This document shows positions 1 through 8,333 of a stretch of DNA of 9,146 bases, in pieces. A program made the translations under genes and the position numbers. The notes beneath the pieces were generated by a model that saw nothing but the letters and a program-made list of their open reading frames with translations, did no database searches and was not told the origin of the DNA. The DNA is taken from assembly GCA_903904765.1 (NCBI GenBank), contig CAIVEA010000839.1:1-9146 (forward strand). Direction: 5' to 3'. Positions within the stretch are counted from its first letter, which is position 1. Every line of letters begins with the position of its first letter. Source of the stretch: an uncultured Chloroflexota bacterium (GTDB taxonomy: Bacteria > Chloroflexota > Anaerolineae > Aggregatilineales > Phototrophicaceae).

Positions 1-1
1 G

Positions 2-547
2 ATGGAGTTCGCCAATGTGGACTTCCGCAACGTGGTCAATGAAACGCTGCGCCCGCTGCACCGCCAGATCGAGGACAAAGCGCAAAAGCTGACGATGGCG
101 ATGCCGGAACGAATGCCGCTGATCCACGCCGATCAGAATCGGTTGATTCAGGTGCTCACCAACATGGTCAGCAACGCCTACAAATACTCGCCGCCCGAAG
201 GCGAAATCACGATCAGCGCCGAGGTGATGGACAACCAGCGGGATGCGAAGGGTAAAGACTTAGGGCCAATGCTGCATGTGCGGGTAAAAGATACCGGCAT
301 CGGCATGAGCGAAGAAGACCTGAACAAGCTGTTCACGCCCTACTTCCGCAGCGATAACCCCCTCACCCGCCAGCAACCCGGCACGGGCTTGGGGCTGACC
401 ATCACACGCGGTATCGTGGTCGGGCATGGCGGCCTGATCTGGGTGGAAAGCGAACTGGGCAGCGGCACGACCTTCCACTTCACCGTGCCGATCATCGCGG
501 AATCGTTGGCGGAAGAACCGGAAGACATCACGCAGCCGGTCAAGTAG
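2..547 (+). CDS. Sensor histidine kinase, C-terminal HATPase_c domain (5' truncated by window edge)
   Basis: This is the catalytic ATP-binding half of a two-component sensor histidine kinase. It would bind ATP and phosphorylate a histidine in the dimerisation domain, which lies beyond the left edge. Visible landmarks (residues of the 181 seen) are the N box around 46-64 with Asn58, the G1 box D97-T-G-I-G101, the F box at about 111-115, and the G2 box G127-T-G-L-G-L132. The opening residues match the linker that normally joins the dimerisation helices to the ATPase domain. The ATG at base 2 is therefore probably internal and the true start is upstream. A short acidic tail (about residues 168-181) follows the domain. 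The stop codon TAG at 545-547 overlaps the end of the convergent murE. The sensory input and partner regulator cannot be seen, so the signal is unknown. The domain call is secure. Confidence 0.93.
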   Translation: MEFANVDFRNVVNETLRPLHRQIEDKAQKLTMAMPERMPLIHADQNRLIQVLTNMVSNAYKYSPPEGEITISAEVMDNQRDAKGKDLGPMLHVRVKDTGIGMSEEDLNKLFTPYFRSDNPLTRQQPGTGLGLTITRGIVVGHGGLIWVESELGSGTTFHFTVPIIAESLAEEPEDITQPVK

Positions 548-2090
548 CCGTCGGCAGCGTCCGCAACGGTTCGCCGCGCAATGCTGCCCGCAGCGCGTCG
601 CGGTCATCCCACGCATATTCCACCGTGCCGAAGCACATACTCTGCTCGTGGCCTTTGCCGCAAGCGATCACCACGTCGCCCGCCCGCGCCATCTGGCAAG
701 CGCGGTACAACGCCTCGCCACGATCGGGTACGCGGATGAACGTCTCGCCCTCGACTGCCCCCTGCGAAACTGCCGCCCGCGCCATCACATCGAGGATGCC
801 ATCCAGCGATTCGGTGCGCGGGTCTTCGGCGGTGAACACGCTGAAATCTGCCAATCGCGCCGCTGTCTCTGCCATCATGCGCCGCTTCTCGCGGTCGCGC
901 AGTCCGGCGCTGCCGAACACCGCGATCAACCGCTGACCGGGGGCGAGCATGGTACGCGCAGCTTCCAGCGCCCGTTGGAGCGCGTTCGGCGTGTGCGCGA
1001 AATCCACAATCGCCGTGAACAACTGTCCCTCGTGGATGCGCTCCATGCGCCCCGACACGCCGCGCACATTCAGAATGCCCTGCTTGACGACCGCTACAGG
1101 CATATCCAGCGCCCGCGCCGCGCTGATGGCCGCCAGCGCATTCGACACATTGAACGCGCCCACCAGTGCCGTTTCGATCTGGGCGCGAATCGGGTTGCCA
1201 CGCTCGATGACGGTGAAGCGCGTCGCGTCCGTGCCGTAGCGAATGTCCACCGCCTGCACATCGGCTTCTCGTTCCGCGTCCGCACTGTAGCACAGCACAC
1301 GATCTGCCGGGAACGCGGCGAAAAAGTCAGCGTTCGGGTCATCGGCGTTCACCACCGCGAATTTGGATTGGCCGCGCTTACGGAAACTGCGCCCCAACAT
1401 CTCGAACATACGCCCTTTGGCGGCGCGGTAATTCTCGAACGTGCCGTGATAATCGAGATGCTCATGCGTGACGTTGGTCAGCACCGCGCCATCCACTTCT
1501 ACGCCGTTCAGCCGTCCCTGTGCCAGCCCGTGACTGGTCATCTCCAACACCACATGCGTCAGACCGTTCGCCCGCATCCGCGCCAGCAGCGCCTGTACTT
1601 GCGGTGCGCCGGGGGTGGTAACGTGCAATCCGGTATCCACCGATGTGCCGCCCAGATCGGCACTGACGGTGCTAATCAGCCCCGCTTTGCCATCCGTCGC
1701 CACTTTGAGGATGCTGTGTAAAAGGGTGCTGGTGGTGGTCTTGCCGTCCGTTCCGGTTACGCCCACCAGCGTGAGATGGCGCGACGGATAGCCGTGATAA
1801 GCCGCCGCCAGATAGCCGGTGGCCTCCTGTGCGTTGCTCACCCGCACATACGGTACAGGTAGATCGCGTAAATCATGCTCGCCCACGATGGCCGCCGCAC
1901 CACGCTCAATCGCTCGTGGGATGAAAGCGTGTCCATCCACTGACAAGCCGCGCCGCGCCACAAAGATGCCGCCGCGCTCTACTTCAGCATCGGACTCAGA
2001 CACAGGGGCACTGATGACGGCGTTCACATCGCCTACTACAGCAGCCGATTCGGGTAAAGCGGCGATCAGTTCAGCGAGGGTTTTGGTCAT
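540..2090 (-). CDS. murE: UDP-N-acetylmuramyl-tripeptide synthetase (MurE-type Mur ligase)
   Basis: This cytoplasmic ATP-dependent ligase adds the third amino acid to UDP-MurNAc-L-Ala-D-Glu in peptidoglycan precursor synthesis. The 516-residue product is slightly longer than typical MurE. It shows an N-terminal uridine-binding domain (to about 100), a central ATPase domain with P-loop G113-T-D-G-K-T-T119, E183 in the EMTSHG motif, the THEHLDYH segment at 208-215, and K225 in the position of the carbamylated lysine. The C-terminal domain has R398, E422-D-P-R425 and G478-K-G-H-E482. Compared with E. coli MurE, the P-loop Asn is Asp and the DNPR specificity motif is EDPR. The third amino acid (m-DAP, lysine or ornithine) therefore cannot be read off safely. 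The ATG at 2088-2090 fits the family N-terminus, but I see no clear Shine-Dalgarno and no convincing promoter in the short gap behind atpF. It stands apart from any visible dcw cluster. Confidence 0.93.
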   Translation of the reverse strand: MTKTLAELIAALPESAAVVGDVNAVISAPVSESDAEVERGGIFVARRGLSVDGHAFIPRAIERGAAAIVGEHDLRDLPVPYVRVSNAQEATGYLAAAYHGYPSRHLTLVGVTGTDGKTTTSTLLHSILKVATDGKAGLISTVSADLGGTSVDTGLHVTTPGAPQVQALLARMRANGLTHVVLEMTSHGLAQGRLNGVEVDGAVLTNVTHEHLDYHGTFENYRAAKGRMFEMLGRSFRKRGQSKFAVVNADDPNADFFAAFPADRVLCYSADAEREADVQAVDIRYGTDATRFTVIERGNPIRAQIETALVGAFNVSNALAAISAARALDMPVAVVKQGILNVRGVSGRMERIHEGQLFTAIVDFAHTPNALQRALEAARTMLAPGQRLIAVFGSAGLRDREKRRMMAETAARLADFSVFTAEDPRTESLDGILDVMARAAVSQGAVEGETFIRVPDRGEALYRACQMARAGDVVIACGKGHEQSMCFGTVEYAWDDRDALRAALRGEPLRTLPTAT

Positions 2091-2145
2091 GATGGTTTAT
2101 CGTGGGATGCGTGTTAGGACGAGGACGGGGTATTGGCACAGGCGC

Positions 2146-2201
2146 AAAATAAAACCACAGAGCCAGCATGCCGGAAACCGGACAATGCGAACTCTGTGGT
2201 T
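2146..2201 (-). terminator. Rho-independent terminator of the F0 operon
   Basis: A perfect 10-bp stem is formed by AACCACAGAG (2153-2162) and CTCTGTGGTT (2192-2201). The intervening 29 bases can themselves fold through GCAT/ATGC and CCGG/CCGG pairs (2166-2188) around an AAA loop. Read on the minus strand, the stem is followed at once by TTATTTT (2152-2146), the expected uridine tract. It begins 11 nt after the atpF stop, so transcription of the atp genes should end here, before murE. On the plus strand there is no T tract after the stem, so it looks one-directional. Confidence 0.85.
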
Positions 2202-2212
2202 CAGAGGCAAAC

Positions 2213-3115
2213 TTAGTTCAGGCGACCAGCGAGATCGTTCAGACCGCTGCGGACGCTACCGTCCACAACACGATCACCCGAACGGACGACGAGGCCACCC
2301 AGAATGCTGGGATCAACCACGAACGACACGTCCTCGGCACCGATTTCGCTCTTGGCCTTCGCCTTCTCATCATCGCTCAGCGGCATGGCGCTGACCACTT
2401 CGACCTTGCCACCCAGCTTCTTGGCGCTGTCCGGCACTTTGGCGAAGAATTCGTTGATGAGGGCTTCCTGACGCTTCTTATCCAGCGATTCGCCCACCAG
2501 CTTCTGCGCGGCAGCGATCGAGATAGCAGCTACCTGACCACGCAGACCGGCCAACTGCTGATCGCGTTCGGCGGCGGCGGCGGCGCGAGCTTCGGTGCGA
2601 ATCTTTTCAGCTTCGGCGTTGGCTTCGGCCACCAGCTGCTTGCGGACTTCTTCACCACGCACGCGGCCTTCTTCCACAGCCTTCGCCACATCCGCACGGG
2701 CCGAAGCTGCGATCTTCTCGGCTTCGACTTCCGCATTACGGCGGGCATTGGCGGCGACGGCAGCATCTTCCAGACCCTTCTGAATCTTGGAGGAGCGCGA
2801 GTCCAGCATATTCAGGATGGGCTTCCACAGCAGAGCGCGGAGAGCAAAGAAGATGATACCGAAGTTGACGATCTGAGCCAGCAGGTAGCCGGGGTTCAGA
2901 CCGAGAGCTTCGATGCCACCCGCCGACTCGCCAGCAGCAGCAGCTTCGCCCTCTGCCGCATGGGTATCGGCAGCAGCGGTTTCGGTGGTCGCGGCAGCGC
3001 CTTCAGCGGGGACGGGGGTGGCTTCTTCAGCCGCCATCGCCACACCAGCCAGCAACAGAACCAGCGCCAGTACACCGAATATCACAAGTCTTTTCAGAGT
3101 AAACACTTTGTGCAT
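2213..3115 (-). CDS. atpF: F0 ATP synthase subunit b with fused C-terminal delta (OSCP-like) domain
   Basis: This is the peripheral stalk subunit of F-type ATP synthase, anchored in the membrane and tying F0 to F1. The product is 300 residues from the preferred ATG at 3113-3115, against about 155-170 for a normal b subunit. In order it has a signal-like hydrophobic segment ending in an A-M-A type cleavage site (about residues 9-28), an Ala/Glu/Thr/Pro-rich low-complexity stretch (about 29-66), the b transmembrane helix with the conserved WKPIL edge (about 73-102), and a long charged Ala/Glu/Lys coiled coil (about 105-225). A final domain (about 234-300) has the hallmarks of the delta C-terminus, S-A-M-P-L-S and D-P-S-I-L-G-G-L-V-V-R-x-G-D-R-V-V-D-G-S-V. 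The N-terminal helical domain of delta is missing. The gene lies 21 nt after atpE and is the last in the operon. The b identity is firm. The delta relationship is a motif-based call that I consider strong. Confidence 0.9.
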   Translation of the reverse strand: MHKVFTLKRLVIFGVLALVLLLAGVAMAAEEATPVPAEGAAATTETAAADTHAAEGEAAAAGESAGGIEALGLNPGYLLAQIVNFGIIFFALRALLWKPILNMLDSRSSKIQKGLEDAAVAANARRNAEVEAEKIAASARADVAKAVEEGRVRGEEVRKQLVAEANAEAEKIRTEARAAAAAERDQQLAGLRGQVAAISIAAAQKLVGESLDKKRQEALINEFFAKVPDSAKKLGGKVEVVSAMPLSDDEKAKAKSEIGAEDVSFVVDPSILGGLVVRSGDRVVDGSVRSGLNDLAGRLN

Positions 3116-3128
3116 GTCCAATCTCCTC
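3113..3128 (-). promoter_or_regulatory. Shine-Dalgarno that decides the atpF start
   Basis: GAGGAG at 3123-3128 (minus strand) sits 7 nt before the ATG at 3113-3115. It is only 1 nt from the in-frame TTG at 3119-3121 that would add two residues. The ATG is therefore the better start. Confidence 0.8.
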
Positions 3129-3136
3129 TTACGCGC

Positions 3137-4568
<1,432 letters not shown>

Positions 4569-4572
<4 letters not shown>

Positions 4573-4630
4573 GCTGACCCTCCCTTGCTACTCTGAGAAA
4601 TGCCTTTATTTCTCAACGACAGACCTCCTC
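4569..4630 (-). promoter_or_regulatory. atpI-atpB gap: strong orphan Shine-Dalgarno, hairpin and possible 15-codon leader ORF
   Basis: On the minus strand a near-perfect AGGAGG (4624-4629) lies in the gap after atpI and is not used by any listed gene. Seven bases on is a TTG (4614-4616) opening a 15-codon frame. It closes with a TGA at 4569-4571 that overlaps the atpB ATG as ATGA, the classic layout for translational coupling. Within that frame is a perfect 8-bp hairpin, TGAGAAAT (4594-4601) with ATTTCTCA (4608-4615) and a 6-base loop. No T tract follows, so it is not a terminator. The atpB ribosome site (about 4578-4586) lies downstream of the hairpin. The layout is visible in the sequence, but that the frame is translated is inference. 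Confidence 0.4.
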
Positions 4631-4642
4631 ATGCTAAAACGG

Positions 4643-4906
4643 CTAATCGCTGTCTTGTTTCTCTTGCGGTGGCTGTTGCATCGCCTGCAACACCTTTATC
4701 ACCATCCGATAAACAAGGTACAAACTGAGCGGTGCGCTGATGACGACCAAACCAATAGTCAGTGGCCCGCGCCACCCTAGCGCCCGATCCAGTGCAATAC
4801 CGAGAATTAACGCCCCAACCACAATCACAATCATGAAACAACCCGCAGAACCCGCGATGGTGGCTACAGAGACGTTTGGAATGCGCTTTGGTGTTGGTTC
4901 ATTCAT
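4643..4906 (-). CDS. atpI: AtpI/AtpZ-like small membrane protein of the ATP synthase operon
   Basis: This is an 87-residue protein with two predicted membrane helices (about 14-38 and 47-68), a short L-D40-R-A-L-G turn between them, and a charged Gln/Lys/Asp tail. This is the pattern of the ATPase_gene1 (AtpI/AtpZ-like) family that often opens F-type ATP synthase operons. Family members have been linked to c-ring assembly or to Mg2+/Ca2+ handling, and the exact role here cannot be read from sequence. It is the promoter-proximal gene, 70 bp ahead of atpB. The ATG at 4904-4906 has no clear Shine-Dalgarno. The predicted transcript start is only about 12 nt upstream, so initiation may rely on a very short leader. 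The symbol is assigned by position and architecture and could equally be atpZ. Confidence 0.75.
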   Translation of the reverse strand: MNEPTPKRIPNVSVATIAGSAGCFMIVIVVGALILGIALDRALGWRGPLTIGLVVISAPLSLYLVYRMVIKVLQAMQQPPQEKQDSD

Positions 4907-4924
4907 TATCGCTAAAGTTCGGGA

Positions 4925-4954
4925 ATTCTATCACAAGCACTTGCAGATTGCCAA
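4925..4954 (-). promoter_or_regulatory. Sigma70-like promoter of the F0 operon
   Basis: On the minus strand a -35 of TTGGCA (4949-4954, one mismatch to TTGACA) and a -10 of TAGAAT (4925-4930) are separated by 18 bp. A TG one base before the -10 gives an extended -10. The expected start near 4918-4919 leaves a leader of about 12 nt before the atpI ATG. It lies between the hairpin that ends the nuo operon and atpI, which is where a promoter is needed. Confidence 0.65.
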
Positions 4955-4990
4955 CAAATAAAGGTTGCATATTTTTAACGATAGACATGA

Positions 4991-5020
4991 ATTGGGGCGA
5001 ACCCGATGGCTCGCCCCAAT
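4991..5020 (-). terminator. GC-rich hairpin ending the nuo operon
   Basis: A perfect 10-bp stem, ATTGGGGCGA (4991-5000) with TCGCCCCAAT (5011-5020), has a 10-base loop and lies about 20 nt beyond the nuoN stop. On the minus strand the following bases are only moderately T-rich (TCATGTCTATCGTT), so it may be a weak intrinsic terminator or a 3'-end stabilising structure. Its position between the two operons supports a terminator role. Confidence 0.6.
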
Positions 5021-5039
5021 GATTTTCATCAACTGCCAA

Positions 5040-6560
5040 TCACAACGAGAACAGTGCCGCCGCGCCGCGCACCGCCCACTCGAAAATGGGCTGCGCCGCC
5101 ACCGTGCCGATCAGCAGCACGGCGATTCCCGTGATACCCATCACCCACGCATACGAGCGCGACACCGGAATGGGCTTGTCCTCATCCGGGCTGCGGTCAA
5201 CGTACATAACCTTAATGACCACCAGATAGTAGTACAGCGCCACAATCGCGTTCAGCACGCCAACGATCGCCAGCCACGTCAGACCCGACTGCACTGCCGC
5301 TTGGAACAGGAAGAATTTGCCGAAGAACCCGGCAGCCGGCGGCACGCCCGCCAGCGACAGTAGCGCAATTGTCATCATCAGCGCCAGCCACGGATTGCGG
5401 CGGCTGAGGCCAGCCAGATCAGCAATCGTTTCGCTGCCCGTCGCTTCACTGAACAGGATGATGACCGCGAAGGCCAGCAGGTTCGTGAATACGTACATGA
5501 ACATGTAGAAGCTGACCGCCGCCACCGCCTGCGCCGACCCACCTGCCGATGTGGACTGAATGGCGGCAATGCCGATCAGGGTGTATCCGGCCTGTGCGAT
5601 GGACGAGTAGGCCAGCAGACGCTTGATGTTGCGCTGCGCCAGCGCCACCACGTTACCGAGCGTCATCGAAATCAGCGCCGAGGCTGAGAACAACTGCACC
5701 CAGAAGTTCTGGATTTCCTGCGTCCCGATCACCAGCGTGGACGGGAACACCGCGACAAGGAAGCGCACCAGCAGCGCGAAACTGGCCGCTTTGCTGGCGA
5801 CGCTCAAGAAGGCCGTCACCGGAGTGGGCGCACCTTCGTAGACATCGGGTGTCCAGAAGTGGAACGGAACGGCGCTGATCTTGAAACCGAAGCCGACCAC
5901 CACCATCACCAGCGCACCCAGCACAGGTAGCGGATTATTGGCGAAGGCTTCGCTTGTCAAATACTGCGCGATCTGATATAGGCTGGTCTGTCCGCTGAAG
6001 CCGTACAGCAGGCTGAGGCCGTACAGCAGAATGGCGGACGCGAACGAGCCGAACAGGAAGTATTTCAAACCGCTTTCGCTAGAACGGGTGTCGCCACGCT
6101 TGAACGCCGCGAGGATGTACAGCGGGATGGACGTGGTTTCCAGCGCGAGGAACACCATGATGATGTCCGCCGCACCCGCCATCAGCGTCATACCCAGCGT
6201 GGACACGATCAGGACGACATAGAACTCGCCCTTGCGACCGATGCCATTCGCATCCACCGCCATCAGCGAGGTCAAACCCGCAGCCGCGAGGATCATCACT
6301 TTGAAAATCTGCGACAGCAAATCATGGCGCACCATGCCGCCCCAGTACAACCCTTCCGGCGTGGCGGGCGAACCCGGATACACCAGCAGGGGGACAAGCG
6401 CCAGCAACAGCAACCCGACACCTGCCACCACCGACAAACTGCGCCGACGGCTTTCCGGCCAGATTAAGTCGAGGGCGAGCACAACGGTCGCCAGAATGGC
6501 AAGCCCGATCTCTGGCAGAACCGCCAGCAGGGCTGCGCCCAAATCCGTAGTAGCACCCAT
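5040..6560 (-). CDS. nuoN: NADH-quinone oxidoreductase subunit N
   Basis: This is an antiporter-like membrane subunit of respiratory complex I (proton-translocating NADH or related dehydrogenase). The 506-residue product has family-typical length and about 14 hydrophobic helices. All four charged residues of the proposed proton path are present: E141 in the L-E-T-T-S-I-P-L-Y helix (TM5), K227 in G-F-K-I-S (TM7), K257 in A-S-K-A-A (TM8) and K415 in G-F-F-G-K-F-F (TM12). This matches E. coli E133, K217, K247 and K395. The W-T-P-D-V-Y-E-G-A-P-T-P-V signature at 236-248 is typical of NuoN. The ATG directly abuts the nuoM stop (TAA then ATG, no spacing), with GGAGG at 6568-6572 inside the nuoM end, so the two are probably translationally coupled. 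It is the last nuo gene in the operon. Confidence 0.97.
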   Translation of the reverse strand: MGATTDLGAALLAVLPEIGLAILATVVLALDLIWPESRRRSLSVVAGVGLLLLALVPLLVYPGSPATPEGLYWGGMVRHDLLSQIFKVMILAAAGLTSLMAVDANGIGRKGEFYVVLIVSTLGMTLMAGAADIIMVFLALETTSIPLYILAAFKRGDTRSSESGLKYFLFGSFASAILLYGLSLLYGFSGQTSLYQIAQYLTSEAFANNPLPVLGALVMVVVGFGFKISAVPFHFWTPDVYEGAPTPVTAFLSVASKAASFALLVRFLVAVFPSTLVIGTQEIQNFWVQLFSASALISMTLGNVVALAQRNIKRLLAYSSIAQAGYTLIGIAAIQSTSAGGSAQAVAAVSFYMFMYVFTNLLAFAVIILFSEATGSETIADLAGLSRRNPWLALMMTIALLSLAGVPPAAGFFGKFFLFQAAVQSGLTWLAIVGVLNAIVALYYYLVVIKVMYVDRSPDEDKPIPVSRSYAWVMGITGIAVLLIGTVAAQPIFEWAVRGAAALFSL

Positions 6561-8282
6561 TTACGCGCCTCCACCAAGAATGGCTAACACAGGCCGCAGA
6601 CCAGCTTCGATCATCGGAGCCATGATTGGCGGGTAGACACCCAGAATGACCAGTGGCGTACCGAGCAGGAACAGAATAATACGGTCTGTCACCGCGATGT
6701 CGCCCACGTCCGCATATTTCTTCTCATCAAACTCGCCGAAGAACACCTGCCCCGTCACACGCAGCACATAAGCCGCCGTGATGACGATTGCCAGCGCCGA
6801 CAAGATCACGATGATCGAGTAGTAATTCGTCAAGACGAAGCTGCCAATTTGCAGCGTGATGTTGGGCGAAGCGTTCCACATGCCGACGAAGATCGGGAAC
6901 TCCGCAAGGAAGCCGCTCAAGCCGGGCATACCCATGCTGGTCAAACCGCCGATCACGAAGGCCACCGCCACCCACGGCATCTTCTTCACGAAGCCGCCGA
7001 GGCTGGGGATGTCGCGGGTGTGAGCGCGGTCATACACCATGCCGACGCAACCGAAGAACAGTGCCGTCATCGCGCCGTGACTGAACATTTGCAGCCCCGC
7101 GCCCGTCATGCCGATGATGTTCATCGAAGCCCAGCCCATGCTCACCAGACCCATGTGGCTGACCGACGAGAAACCGATCACGTATTTGAAATCGCGCTGA
7201 CGGAAAGCGATGAACGCCCCGTACACCACGTTAACCAACGTCAGGAATACAATCCATGGCAGATGCGCTTCTGCACCCTGCGGCAGCAGTTGCACGCCAG
7301 CACGCAGCGCAGCATACGCGCCCAGCTTCATCAGCACGCCCGCATGGATCATCGAAACCGCAGTTGGAGCAGCCACATGACCGTCTGGCGACCAGTTGTG
7401 GAAGGGGAACACGCCGGCTAGGACAGCGAACCCGATGAAGATGAACGGGAACCACAGCTTGGCGAACGTCAGCACATCCACACCGGCATAACCGGGGATG
7501 TTGAACGCGCCCGCCTCACCTGCCGCCATCAGGTTCGTCATGCTGAAGCTCATCGGCTTGGCATTCGCTGCCAATGCGCCTGCTTCTTTCGCCGCTTGGA
7601 AGGCGGTAGCACCTTCGTTGGTGAAGAAGTGGTTGGCAGTCAACACCATTGCGATCACGCCGACCAGCGCCACTACCGAACCGATCAAGATGTAGAGCGT
7701 GAGTTTCATCGCGGCATATTCGCGCAATTTCACCCAGCCCCATGTCGCAATCAGCAAGTACATCGGGAAGATCGCCAGTTCATAGAAGAAGAACAGGACG
7801 AACATATCTATGGCGAGGAATACGCCGTACACACCTGCCACAAGCAGCATGAAGAACGCCATGAACTCACGGGTGCGGTCATCAATGCGCCACGAAATCA
7901 GCACACCGGCCACCGTCACCATGCCCGTCAGCAGCACCATCGGGGCGTTCAAACCGTCCACGCCGAGGTGATAGCTGATGCCCAGACTCTCGACCCAAGG
8001 AACTTCTTCTTCGTAAGCCAGACTGCGTTGGAACATGGCAGTGGCTTTGAATGGCCCCCCTGCCTGTTCGATCTGATCGAGATCAGCCTTCAGCCCGGTC
8101 ACTTGATTGTTGTAGCCAAAGAAGACCGCGCCCGACAGCACCAGCATGACAGCCGCAGCCGTAATGGCGATGCCCCGGATGAGGTCACGCTTCTCGCCAT
8201 CAATCAGCAGCATAATCACGGCTGCCACGATGGGGGTGAAGATGATGACGCTCAAAATTGGAAACTGAAATGCTTCGCCCAT
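6561..8282 (-). CDS. nuoM: NADH-quinone oxidoreductase subunit M, second of a tandem pair, TM7 lysine replaced
   Basis: This is an antiporter-like membrane subunit of complex I, 573 residues against about 500 for E. coli NuoM. Extra length lies in the loop at about 57-100 and in a polar, Ala-rich loop at about 217-268. Conserved elements are E168 in F-F-F-Y-E-L-A-I-F-P-M-Y (TM5), the P-F-H-N-W-S-P-D-G-H segment (293-302), K319 in V-L-M-K-L-G-A-Y (TM8), H376 in S-S-V-S-H-M-G, H402 in M-F-S-H-G, and E461 in F-L-A-E-F (TM12). At the TM7 lysine position (E. coli K234, in F-A-V-K) it has L288 (F-A-V-L). The nearest lysine, K275, lies 13 residues earlier near the helix start. The start ATG has AAAGGAA at 8289-8295. 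It follows another nuoM by 51 bp and abuts nuoN, so it is firmly part of the nuo operon. Confidence 0.95.
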   Translation of the reverse strand: MGEAFQFPILSVIIFTPIVAAVIMLLIDGEKRDLIRGIAITAAAVMLVLSGAVFFGYNNQVTGLKADLDQIEQAGGPFKATAMFQRSLAYEEEVPWVESLGISYHLGVDGLNAPMVLLTGMVTVAGVLISWRIDDRTREFMAFFMLLVAGVYGVFLAIDMFVLFFFYELAIFPMYLLIATWGWVKLREYAAMKLTLYILIGSVVALVGVIAMVLTANHFFTNEGATAFQAAKEAGALAANAKPMSFSMTNLMAAGEAGAFNIPGYAGVDVLTFAKLWFPFIFIGFAVLAGVFPFHNWSPDGHVAAPTAVSMIHAGVLMKLGAYAALRAGVQLLPQGAEAHLPWIVFLTLVNVVYGAFIAFRQRDFKYVIGFSSVSHMGLVSMGWASMNIIGMTGAGLQMFSHGAMTALFFGCVGMVYDRAHTRDIPSLGGFVKKMPWVAVAFVIGGLTSMGMPGLSGFLAEFPIFVGMWNASPNITLQIGSFVLTNYYSIIVILSALAIVITAAYVLRVTGQVFFGEFDEKKYADVGDIAVTDRIILFLLGTPLVILGVYPPIMAPMIEAGLRPVLAILGGGA

Positions 8283-8333
8283 ATCTTATTCCTTTACCAA
8301 GCGCGGCTTGCGGCAGCGCCCGGCGCTTTGATG

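Noticed and set aside
648..1721. 357-codon open frame on the plus strand inside murE
   Set aside because: It is entirely antisense to conserved Mur ligase motifs and rich in Arg and His with no recognisable domain, so it is a shadow frame.
3119..3121. TTG as the start of atpF (two residues longer)
   Set aside because: The GAGGAG ribosome site leaves only 1 nt to this codon but an ideal 7 nt to the ATG at 3113-3115.
8315..8327. Small palindrome AGCGC-CCG-GCGCT between the two nuoM genes
   Set aside because: It has only a 5-bp stem and a 3-base loop, with no T tract and an operon that clearly continues, so it is neither a convincing terminator nor an operator.
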